Positions 32,210 to 37,653 of a DNA stretch of 37,653 bases are shown piece after piece (the first letter of the stretch is position 1; each line of letters begins with the position of its first letter). This stretch comes from a virus. A program made the translations under genes and the position numbers. The stretch lies in the IMG/VR virus record IMGVR_UViG_3300011987_000008, positions 1 to 37,653 of that record; one strand, written 5' to 3'. Below the pieces are notes generated by a model. That model saw only the letters and a program-made list of their open reading frames with translations, searched no databases and was not told the origin of the DNA.

Positions 32210-33489
32210 CCCACCAAGTCATCTAATTCATCGGTCAAATCGACCATATCGTCGGCCACTGGGGTGATAACCATGGCTGGCCGCTTATCGCTTGCTGGTG
32301 CTACGCTAGGGCCACCGTCACGTTGCACGATCAAAGGTATAATTTTATTCCAGCGTTTAGGTGAATCCTTAAGCACCTTTTCTATCGCTGTAGGCGTAGC
32401 CAGTTTCATGTTATACATTTCGTCGACCTTCAGTCGCATGGCCTTGAGCGCGGCTTCAGCGGCTTGTTCGTCATCCCACGACTTATTACCCTTGCGGCCT
32501 TGTACCAGCTTGAAGTCTGGCACGGGTGTACCTAGCAGGAGCAAGCTCTCAACCCCGGCACGTACGGCCTTGCACCATCCTTCGACCAAGCCCACGGATT
32601 TGAGGCGTAAGCTTAACTCTTCAGGGTCTAACCCCTTAACGTCGGTAGCCTCTTCAGTCAGGTCTTCAAAATCAGCGCCAACTAGTTCTTCGATATGCGC
32701 ACTTAGCTTTGGGCAAGTAGCTTCAGCCTTGCACCATCGGCAAGCGTCTTCACTAGGTTTGAGATAACTGTCAAACCAACCTTCAGTAATAAGGCCGCCT
32801 TCTTCATAGCTGTGCGTAGCTGCGCGGACATTTATGACCGAGTCATTTACACCTCCCCTGAAGTCTGACATTTGGTCAAGTGTCTGCACCTCCTCAGAAA
32901 CATGGCCTAGACGGGGCTGGTGGATTACTTTACGGACAAGCTTGAAGTCATGGATAATTTCATACTTATCCATCGCGGCCAGCCCGTAGATACCCAATTG
33001 TGGATTACCCTCGGCCTCAACTTTTACACCCTTGCCGAACTTAAGATCAACGACGATTAGCTCGTCATCGGTGATAATGACGGCATCACTCGTCCCACCG
33101 GCGTCCTCTTCGCCTGTAATGTTTTCTAGGCTTAACCGTTGCTCAACATGCAGCACGCCACCGGTAAGATTAACGATACCACGTACATAGTCTAGGTAAC
33201 TTTGCACATGCTCTGCGAAGTCGGTACCTACCGTAAGCTTATACCGTGGCGTTTTTTCGGTGTGGATTGAGAAAGCCTCGCCCCATTCACCTACGTAAAT
33301 CTCACGGCCTAGGTACTCGGCAGCGTTAGTGTCCAGAGTCAGACACACCGAGGCGAGGTAATGCGCCGCAGTGCCCTCGTCAGAAAAATCACTGTTCGTG
33401 TTCGGTAGCCCCCGTGAGAGGACTACTGAACCGGGGCAGTGCATCCAGCGCTCAGCACTGGATGGACTCAACTCTGCGTGCTTAGCCAT
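32206..33489 (-). CDS. DUF2800-type RecB/Cas4-like nuclease
   Basis: 427 residues beginning HAELSPSSAERWMHCPGSV, then DEGTAAHYLA (H43), GGTSDAVI (D135), IVVDLKFGKG (D148-x-K150) and GNPQLGIYGL: the PD-(D/E)xK order of RecB-family nucleases. Cysteines at 18, 250, 253 and 259 (CRWCKAEATC) match the iron-sulphur cluster site seen in AddB/Cas4. The C-terminal part is a lysine/acid-rich helical domain with a final acidic tail. The ATG overlaps the previous stop. Probably an exonuclease for recombination-dependent replication together with the DUF2815 protein. Confidence 0.93.
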   Translation of the reverse strand: MAKHAELSPSSAERWMHCPGSVVLSRGLPNTNSDFSDEGTAAHYLASVCLTLDTNAAEYLGREIYVGEWGEAFSIHTEKTPRYKLTVGTDFAEHVQSYLDYVRGIVNLTGGVLHVEQRLSLENITGEEDAGGTSDAVIITDDELIVVDLKFGKGVKVEAEGNPQLGIYGLAAMDKYEIIHDFKLVRKVIHQPRLGHVSEEVQTLDQMSDFRGGVNDSVINVRAATHSYEEGGLITEGWFDSYLKPSEDACRWCKAEATCPKLSAHIEELVGADFEDLTEEATDVKGLDPEELSLRLKSVGLVEGWCKAVRAGVESLLLLGTPVPDFKLVQGRKGNKSWDDEQAAEAALKAMRLKVDEMYNMKLATPTAIEKVLKDSPKRWNKIIPLIVQRDGGPSVAPASDKRPAMVITPVADDMVDLTDELDDLVG

Positions 33490-33886
33490 TTAAAAGACCA
33501 ACGGTTTTGTCGTAGAGTTCCGCGTAAAGATCAGTATTGGCTAGGCTTATTTTAGCAATGCCATATTCTTTTAACAACGTGACAGCCGCAGGTCGGTCAT
33601 GTTCAACGAGATCGGTGAACTTGGTTGCCAGCATTTTTAAGGTAACTATTTCTTCTGGCTCGCCGCCGGTCAAGTCGGCCTCTTCAACTACTTCTGGCTC
33701 CGGTTCAGTCACAGTCGAAGAAGTATCGGCAACCACCTTTGTTTTTACAGTAGTCACAGGTTTTTCTGACTTTTTTACTTCGGTAGGCTCATTCAGTACC
33801 GAGGGTACATCCGGGCAGTTATTAAGTGCGTTGGTGAGACTTATAATTGCGCTCGTAAGCGCCTGTAAATCTTGTTCTAATGGCAT
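33482..33886 (-). CDS. Acidic-linker protein upstream of the nuclease
   Basis: 134 residues. A helical head (DLQALTSAIISLTNALNNC) is joined by an acidic, Pro/Thr/Val-rich linker (about residues 30-80) to a helical tail with MLATKFTDLVEHDRPAAVTL and LLKEYGIAKISLANTDLY. The tail resembles small helical modules at the ends of phage recombination proteins. AAGGAG lies upstream of the ATG. It overlaps the nuclease gene by eight bases and may be its partner. Function unknown. Confidence 0.68.
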   Translation of the reverse strand: MPLEQDLQALTSAIISLTNALNNCPDVPSVLNEPTEVKKSEKPVTTVKTKVVADTSSTVTEPEPEVVEEADLTGGEPEEIVTLKMLATKFTDLVEHDRPAAVTLLKEYGIAKISLANTDLYAELYDKTVGLLNG

Positions 33887-33890
33887 TGTG

Positions 33891-34080
33891 TTACTCCTTG
33901 GTTATGGAAAGTTGTTTCATGCGTCTTGCGCATTCCTGTGCCCCTTGGTGGGGCTTGTACTTGTTACCCGTCGGTACTACTTTACGGTTGCGTTTTAGCT
34001 TCTTTACCGTACCACCACGATACGCACCGGGTAGTCGCTAGTACTGCGGTAAGCGTAGCTAACAGATTGGATATTTTCAT
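33891..34080 (-). pseudogene. Small basic-protein gene apparently frameshifted
   Basis: The ATG at 34080 overlaps the previous stop as TAATG and opens MKISNLLATLTAVLATT, but stops after 32 codons (33982). A second frame, shifted by +1 near 34030, is open to 33891 and reads RGGTVKKLKRNRKVVPTGNK then QGAQECARRMKQ, which looks like the typical C-terminus of a small phage protein and has no start codon of its own. The shift point contains ACC-CGG-T. Either an indel or sequencing error, or +1 frameshifting. Confidence 0.55.
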
Positions 34081-34565
34081 TAGATTACCTCTGCTTTCTT
34101 GAGTTTACCTGTTTCGCCGTCGAAGGTGAGTTTCAGGTTGTTGATTCCGCCGGGGGCGTCTAGCGTACTGAATCTCGCGGCTACAACATCATAGTAAAGA
34201 TCACCGTTAGGGTTATCGGCTAGCAGGGGTATATTGCTCTGATTAGCGAAAACGTTGTAGTTAGCAATACCGCCGTAGATTACCTTATCTGGCTTTACCT
34301 CGGGTTTAATGCGGTAACATTCTACGGGATAACACCAGCTATAAAGCACGGAAGAAATAGTCCACTTGTCACCCGTTTTAAACTGGATAGTCTTACCAGC
34401 GGCCTGAGCCGCTTTCAATTCCCGATGAGGGTCGTAGACACGGTACTGGCTACTGTCGAAAAAATACGGATTCGGGTCACGAAACCAGTTACCCCTATGC
34501 TCAAGCTCAATCTGAGCACCATCGGCCCAAGCCTTGATTACTTCGCTATGTACGTGTTTAGTCAT
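34080..34565 (-). CDS. Phage protein with KAWADGA-type domain, function unknown
   Basis: 161 residues. The start VHSEVIKAWADGAQIELEHRGNWF and the later TGDKWTISSVLYSWCYPVECYRIKP are two copies of a small phage domain I have seen in many early proteins: a helix followed by W-containing strands ending in YRI/YRV. The C-terminal half (NVFANQSNIPLLADNP) adds a beta-rich part. Role unknown; it is near the start of the leftward early operon, so host-interaction or DNA-binding is possible. Confidence 0.68.
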   Translation of the reverse strand: MTKHVHSEVIKAWADGAQIELEHRGNWFRDPNPYFFDSSQYRVYDPHRELKAAQAAGKTIQFKTGDKWTISSVLYSWCYPVECYRIKPEVKPDKVIYGGIANYNVFANQSNIPLLADNPNGDLYYDVVAARFSTLDAPGGINNLKLTFDGETGKLKKAEVI

Positions 34566-34567
34566 TT

Positions 34568-34786
34568 TTATCTCCTACTTGATAATATTCTACGGAAAGG
34601 GTCGCAAGAACTGACGTGTAATGCTGCGCCCCCGTTTAATTGTTGCACTACCCATGTTAATTCCCGACGTAATTCGTCAGGCGTCAGTTCGGTGACCAGA
34701 ACACCTATGGGGCCTAACTCAGGCCTAGTCCATATCGTGTTAGCTCGTTTAGGTACTTTACTAATCTCTAATCCAAATAATTGCAT
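34568..34786 (-). CDS. Small 72-residue protein, unrecognised
   Basis: MQLFGLEISKVPKRANTIWT is followed by a strand and helix (GVLVTELTPDELRRELTWVVQQLN), then a short Cys-containing end. Soluble, mixed charge. GGAGAAAATC precedes the ATG. Located immediately after a terminator. Function unknown. Confidence 0.6.
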   Translation of the reverse strand: MQLFGLEISKVPKRANTIWTRPELGPIGVLVTELTPDELRRELTWVVQQLNGGAALHVSSCDPFRRILSSRR

Positions 34787-34799
34787 GATTTTCTCCGTT

Positions 34800-34826
34800 A
34801 AAAAGACCAGAGCCTTAAGCTCTGGT
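34800..34826 (-). terminator. Intrinsic terminator
   Basis: Minus strand ACCAGAGC-TTAAG-GCTCTGGT followed by CTTTTT. Separates the 53-residue gene from the next gene, so read-through must feed the genes to the left or they need another promoter. Confidence 0.85.
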
Positions 34827-34854
34827 TTATGGGGTATCTAAAAAAGTGCTTCTG

Positions 34855-35016
34855 CTAGTGGCTATTTTCGGCCTTTAGCTGGTCGGCTTGGGCTTGGAAT
34901 ACAGCCGCACGTGGGTGGTTCTGTGCTTTTGCTTCATCGGCCTTGGCCTGTAAAGCGGTTATGGCATCGTGGACACGAGCGTCATTGATGTTTCTAATCG
35001 CGTGATTTCCGTACAT
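34855..35016 (-). CDS. Small 53-residue helical protein
   Basis: The ATG at 35016 has AGGAGATATACC upstream, an excellent ribosome binding site. MYGNHAIRNINDARVHDAIT then ALQAKADEAKAQNHPRAAV form a charged, alanine-rich helical hairpin. It is the first gene after the promoter/direct-repeat region 35071-35118 and before a terminator, so it has its own short transcript and may be made in large amounts. No family recognised. Confidence 0.7.
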   Translation of the reverse strand: MYGNHAIRNINDARVHDAITALQAKADEAKAQNHPRAAVFQAQADQLKAENSH

Positions 35017-35070
35017 GGTATATCTCCTGTATTGATTATTTAAAAATTAAGTATTTGTTACTAATAAGTA

Positions 35071-35118
35071 GCTAGTGTAGCAGTCGCTAGTGTAGCAGCC
35101 GCTATTATCGTTTGTCAA
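35071..35118 (-). promoter_or_regulatory. Promoter with 15-bp tandem direct repeat
   Basis: TTGACA (35113-35118), 18 bases, TACACT (35089-35094), then a second TACACT 15 bases further on. Two adjacent 15-base units (35073-35087 and 35088-35102; GCGRCTGCTACACTA on the minus strand, 14 of 15 matching) overlap the -10 region. A regulator binding over the promoter is likely. Confidence 0.65.
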
Positions 35119-35127
35119 GTGTTTATT

Positions 35128-35319
35128 TCAATCTATTTCATACCCATGCGAACCGACTAGGGCATTAACATCGGCCCAGTCCTCATCGGACGGGGTTTTA
35201 AGCGCTTGGCTGATCTCACGGCCGTACTTTATGTCGTTGCGCTTATTAAAGTGTTCTGGGGTTTCGTACGCGCTTCCATAGCGGTCAAGTACAATTCGTT
35301 CATTCGGATGGTGTTTCAT
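35128..35319 (-). CDS. Small 63-residue protein, unrecognised
   Basis: Basic, His/Arg/Asp-rich N-terminus (KHHPNERIVLDRYGSAYETP), then FNKRNDIKYGREISQALKTP and an acidic end (SDEDWADVNALVGS). Soluble and probably helical. Ends just before the promoter at 35071-35118. Function unknown. Confidence 0.6.
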   Translation of the reverse strand: MKHHPNERIVLDRYGSAYETPEHFNKRNDIKYGREISQALKTPSDEDWADVNALVGSHGYEID

Positions 35320-35320
35320 T

Positions 35321-35545
35321 TTAATTCTCCTCGGTAAGTGGTACGGCCTTTGGGCGGGCGAAGAACATATTACCCATTACTCTTACGACTTTAGTGCTAC
35401 CAAATAAATCAAGTAGCCATTGGTCAAATTCTAACCTGAATTTATCGGTAACTAAAACGTCAGGGCTGAGTTTTAGTACCGGTACCGTATCCGCTAATAC
35501 CGGTGAAGAACGTAGTTCTAACGCGTTAATAGTAATTTTCATCAT
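35321..35545 (-). CDS. Small 74-residue protein, unrecognised
   Basis: Alternating hydrophobic strands (MKITINALEL, VPVLKLSPDVLV) followed by a helix (FRLEFDQWLLDLFG) and another strand (KVVRVMGNMFFA). An alpha/beta small domain. One base separates it from the previous stop, and it precedes the next gene by two. Not recognised. Confidence 0.6.
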   Translation of the reverse strand: MMKITINALELRSSPVLADTVPVLKLSPDVLVTDKFRLEFDQWLLDLFGSTKVVRVMGNMFFARPKAVPLTEEN

Positions 35546-35716
35546 TCACTGCCTTTTAGTTGATAGTAAAAGATGGTGCACAGTAGCAACTGCTCTTTTA
35601 AATTCTAAGTTGTAACTTATGGCAGCTTCTCTATCTAACTCTTCTATCCACCATTGACCTTCTTTAAAATTTCCAATTGGTTCTGGATAGGTAATAATTT
35701 CTTCTTCGTTAATCAT
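35546..35716 (-). CDS. Small 56-residue acidic protein
   Basis: MINEEEIITYPEPIGNFKEG is followed by QWWIEELDREAAISYNLEFKR, then ATVHHLLLSTKRQ. Acidic N-terminus, one amphipathic helix and two tryptophans. Overlaps the end of the zinc-ribbon gene by frame change (stop 35719, ATG 35716). Short, but fully fills its slot. Function unknown. Confidence 0.55.
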   Translation of the reverse strand: MINEEEIITYPEPIGNFKEGQWWIEELDREAAISYNLEFKRAVATVHHLLLSTKRQ

Positions 35717-35718
35717 GT

Positions 35719-35889
35719 TTAGCCTTCTATCGTTTCGTCTTGATTGTCAGATTCATCTTGTCCAGCAGAGAAATCGCATGAGAAACATTCCCATTTGCCT
35801 GTAATGATGTTTTGAGTAACACTACCTTGATGGCATTTAGGGCAACTAAAACTTAGCTCTCTATCTTCTGGAATATCGTCAAAGCTCAT
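35719..35889 (-). CDS. Small zinc-ribbon protein
   Basis: 56 residues: LSFSCPKCHQGSVTQNIITG and KWECFSCDFSAG give C-x2-C...C-x2-C (residues 16, 19, 35, 38), a zinc ribbon of the kind in transcription and replication factors. Acidic tail (DESDNQDETIEG). GGAGATTG precedes the ATG. A nucleic-acid or RNA-polymerase-binding accessory is possible. Confidence 0.65.
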   Translation of the reverse strand: MSFDDIPEDRELSFSCPKCHQGSVTQNIITGKWECFSCDFSAGQDESDNQDETIEG

Positions 35890-35912
35890 TTCAATCTCCT
35901 GTGTTGTTTAGT

Positions 35913-36185
35913 TTAAGGGGTTACTATCCCATTCGTTACATTTATATGCTTAGGGCAGCAGATACCTTTTGTTTCACAACCAATGCTTGGTGATATTGTC
36001 GGATTTTCATAATCACCATTCCAATGCCATACTGGATGCACCGCTGCTTCCTTTTTAATCTCAACAGAACACGTGCCTAGTCTAGGGCAGAACTGAATAA
36101 AAGAAGTTTTGTTTGGTGCAGTGGTAATACAAAAATCACCTTCTTTTTTGATTGCATAGGGTGTACTTACATTTGTCATTTTCAT
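35913..36185 (-). CDS. DUF6527-like small protein
   Basis: 90 residues. The core HPVWHWNGDYENPTISPSIG is the motif I associate with DUF6527 proteins (W-x-W-N-G...P-T-x-x-P-S), small phage/prophage proteins usually with cysteines nearby; here FCPRLGTC, ETKGICCPKH. An internal start two residues later (MTNVST) is equally good. Metal binding through Cys/His is likely, function unknown. Confidence 0.7.
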   Translation of the reverse strand: MKMTNVSTPYAIKKEGDFCITTAPNKTSFIQFCPRLGTCSVEIKKEAAVHPVWHWNGDYENPTISPSIGCETKGICCPKHINVTNGIVTP

Positions 36186-36191
36186 ATTCTG

Positions 36192-36326
36192 TTATGTATC
36201 AGTATTTATTAAAAGTGCAAATGCACCAGATAAAAAATATCCTGCCTGCCAAAATTCACCATAATGTCCTAGTGTTGTCAAACAAATCCCTGAAATAAAT
36301 ACAACTATTGCCGAGTTTTTTTTCAT
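36192..36326 (-). CDS. Small membrane protein, 44 residues
   Basis: MKKNSAIVVFISGICLTTLG, then GEFWQAGYFLSGAFALLINT gives two short hydrophobic segments (about 6-19 and 28-41). It fills the gap between neighbours with AATAAAC before its ATG (weak ribosome binding site). Probably a membrane hairpin. Function unknown. Confidence 0.5.
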   Translation of the reverse strand: MKKNSAIVVFISGICLTTLGHYGEFWQAGYFLSGAFALLINTDT

Positions 36327-36328
36327 GT

Positions 36329-36784
36329 TTATTCCTTCTCTTTACGGATATAAAGCTTTGCTATATTAGTTATGTGCTTACCAATATCAACTATTCCACC
36401 ATATACAACCCCAACTTCTTCAAACTGTTTCTCTACATATTCATCTAGGTGAGTGGTGGAGGTTGGTATTTCTATCGCAGTCTTGAGACTATGACTATAT
36501 GGATTTATTCTATCTGCGTATAACAAAGCCTCTAACAGTGTCTTAACCGTTAGCTCATTCTCTACACAATGGCGCTCTAGCGCTGCGATATACACCATTC
36601 TTGCGAGGAGAGATATGTCTTTGGCTCGATGTTTTAAAACTCTTAAACCTTCATCGTCAGGTAACCAGTTTTTGTATTTTTGTAAGTCTTTAATCGTAAG
36701 CTCGGCAGCGGATAGTTCGGCTTCTTGTTTTGCAATTTTATTCAATAGCTCTTGTACGATTGCATTGTCTTTTATGTTAGTCAT
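36329..36784 (-). CDS. Coiled-coil protein, 151 residues, unrecognised
   Basis: I start at the ATG at 36784 because AAGGAAATTACC lies upstream; the longer frame has none. A coiled coil (IVQELLNKIAKQEAELSAAE then LTIKDLQKYKNW) precedes a helical domain with LARMVYIAALERHC and LLEALLYADRINPYSHSLK and a C-terminal helix. Phage early proteins of this layout are common. Function unknown. Confidence 0.62.
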   Translation of the reverse strand: MTNIKDNAIVQELLNKIAKQEAELSAAELTIKDLQKYKNWLPDDEGLRVLKHRAKDISLLARMVYIAALERHCVENELTVKTLLEALLYADRINPYSHSLKTAIEIPTSTTHLDEYVEKQFEEVGVVYGGIVDIGKHITNIAKLYIRKEKE

Positions 36785-36816
36785 GGTAATTTCCTTATTT
36801 AAACGTGGTATACGCT

Positions 36817-36888
36817 TCAATTAGCGTTACGGGTATGAGCAGTAAAGTACAGTAAGGTAGAAAGTAAAAGCGCGTCGTAGATGTTCAT
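36817..36888 (-). CDS. Tiny 23-residue hydrophobic peptide
   Basis: ATG overlaps the hexapeptide-repeat gene's stop (ATGA). MNIYDALLLSTLLYFTAHTR is hydrophobic over residues 5-16. Overlap suggests translational coupling, but the length is too small to trust on its own. Confidence 0.3.
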   Translation of the reverse strand: MNIYDALLLSTLLYFTAHTRNAN

Positions 36889-37653
36889 TTTTCGTTCCCC
36901 CCATATCCGAGTGCATTTAGTAAAGATACGAGTTTAGGGTAAAAGGCCAAGGCTTTTTCCCCGTCAAAACTTTTTACTTCCGCCAATGAAAACGCATACC
37001 ATTCGGATATTTTATAGAGTTTGCAACCAACTTGAGCAAAATCGGCGTAGATCGTCACATTATACTCAAGGCCGATTATACTAGTTGGTGATCTTTCGAC
37101 CCGTGCGCTACCGGAGACCCGTGCGCTACCGTAGACCCGTGCGTTACCGTAGACCTGTGCGTTACCGTAGACCCGTGCGTTACCGTAGACCCGTGCGTTA
37201 CTGGAGGCATGTGCGTTACCGTAGACCCGTGCGCTACCGTAGACCCATGCGCTATCGTAGACCTGTGCGTTACCGTAGGCCTGTGCGCTACCGGAGACCT
37301 CTGCGTTACCGTAGACCCGTGCGCTATCGGAGACCCGTGCGTTACCGTAGACCAGTGTGTTACCGTAGACCCGTGCGTTACTGGAGGCATGTGCGTTACT
37401 GGAGGCATGTGCGTTACCGTAGACCTCTGCGTTACCGTAGACCTCTGCGTTACCGGAGACCTGTGCGTTACCGTAGACCTGTGCGCTACCGGAGACCTGT
37501 GCGTTACCGTAGACTTGTGCGTTACCGTAGACCCATGCGCTACCGGAGACCTCTGCGTTACCGTAGACCCGTGCGCTATCGTAGAGCCGTGCGCTATCGT
37601 AGACCCGTGCGTTACCGTAGACCTGTGCGTTACCGGAGACCTCTGCGTTACCG
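36885..37653 (-). CDS. Hexapeptide-repeat (left-handed beta-helix) protein, partial at right edge
   Basis: The frame is open from the window edge to TGA at 36885 (255 codons seen). It consists of 31 tandem hexapeptides G-N/S-A-x-V-Y/S encoded by 18-bp units, then a C-terminal domain SPTSIIGLEYNVTIYADFAQ followed by VGCKLYKISEWYAFSLAE. Such GNAxVxG repeats form a left-handed beta-helix, and phage proteins with this repeat plus this C-terminal domain are familiar, but their role is not known to me. Other reading frames over the same DNA give a false Thr/His/Val-rich protein. Repeat number may vary by slippage. The N-terminus is off the window. Confidence 0.85.
   Translation of the reverse strand, partial: GNAEVSGNAQVYGNARVYDSARLYDSARVYGNAEVSGSAWVYGNAQVYGNAQVSGSAQVYGNAQVSGNAEVYGNAEVYGNAHASSNAHASSNARVYGNTLVYGNARVSDSARVYGNAEVSGSAQAYGNAQVYDSAWVYGSARVYGNAHASSNARVYGNARVYGNAQVYGNARVYGSARVSGSARVERSPTSIIGLEYNVTIYADFAQVGCKLYKISEWYAFSLAEVKSFDGEKALAFYPKLVSLLNALGYGGNEK
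37095..37652 (-). repeat. 31 tandem 18-bp units within the beta-helix gene
   Basis: Minus-strand unit GGTAACGCACGGGTCTAC with variants at the fourth and sixth codons (CGG/CAG/GAG/CAT/TGG and TAC/TCC). No unit has a length error across 558 bases, so selection keeps the frame. The array continues past the window edge. Confidence 0.95.

Noticed and set aside
36290-36311. AAATAAATACAACTA resembling the 17-bp promoter-like repeat
   Set aside because: It lies inside the 44-residue gene and lacks a -10 box at the right distance, so the likeness is probably chance.
37076-37408. A Thr/His/Val-rich frame (PPVTHGSTVTHGS type) over the 18-bp repeats
   Set aside because: It is a frame shadow of the GNAxVY hexapeptide gene, which has a normal C-terminal domain and an open frame through the whole array.

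Overview
The window is a 37.6 kb piece of a tailed-phage genome (or prophage) with a short, T7-type tail. Every gene I can support lies on the minus strand, so the biological order runs from the right end of the window to the left. Virion genes follow the podovirus order: small terminase, fibre genes, large terminase, portal, a Bbp19-like protein, scaffold, capsid, a probable decoration protein, tail-tube A, tail-tube B and internal virion proteins. From memory of gene order this resembles Bordetella phage BPP-1 and Burkholderia phage BcepC6B more than T7. No RNA polymerase, primase, integrase, repressor or recognisable lysis gene is visible. The host cannot be named from the sequence; -35/-10 boxes of sigma-70 type suggest a proteobacterium that transcribes the phage with its own polymerase.

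Right part (about 22430-37653, early/middle genes). A hexapeptide-repeat protein runs off the right edge. It is followed by many small genes, mostly zinc-binding, membrane or unrecognised. Then comes a replication/recombination cassette: a DUF2800-type RecB-like nuclease, a DUF2815-type candidate ssDNA-binding protein, a structured non-coding region, a family A DNA polymerase with a proofreading domain, zinc-finger proteins, a VRR-NUC nuclease and a SNF2-type helicase. Another run of small genes lies under two good sigma-70 promoters. It ends with a ribbon-helix-helix protein beside an array of GTGTGTACC repeats, a small zincin and a small membrane protein. Genes are packed with TAATG, ATGA and GTGA overlaps. 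Several real genes are under 60 codons.

Boundary (22290-22430). Two terminator-like hairpins are followed by a candidate promoter. This is a natural early/late switch point just ahead of the small terminase.

Left part (1-22285, virion genes). The large terminase carries an intein with a LAGLIDADG endonuclease inside its nuclease centre. Three small genes between terminase and portal share a C-terminal motif whose codons also supply ribosome binding sites for the next gene. The last internal virion protein, truncated by the left edge, combines a P-loop (zeta-toxin-like) region and an HELGH zincin motif, and so looks like a polyvalent protein injected with the DNA.

The points most worth a second look are: the 19-bp perfect stem with an internal hairpin at 31455-31531 (candidate C4/CI-type antisense RNA ahead of the polymerase gene), the polyvalent virion protein, the intein, the triple-paralogue SD/C-terminus arrangement, the GTGTGTACC array with its adjacent RHH gene, and two genes that appear frameshifted.
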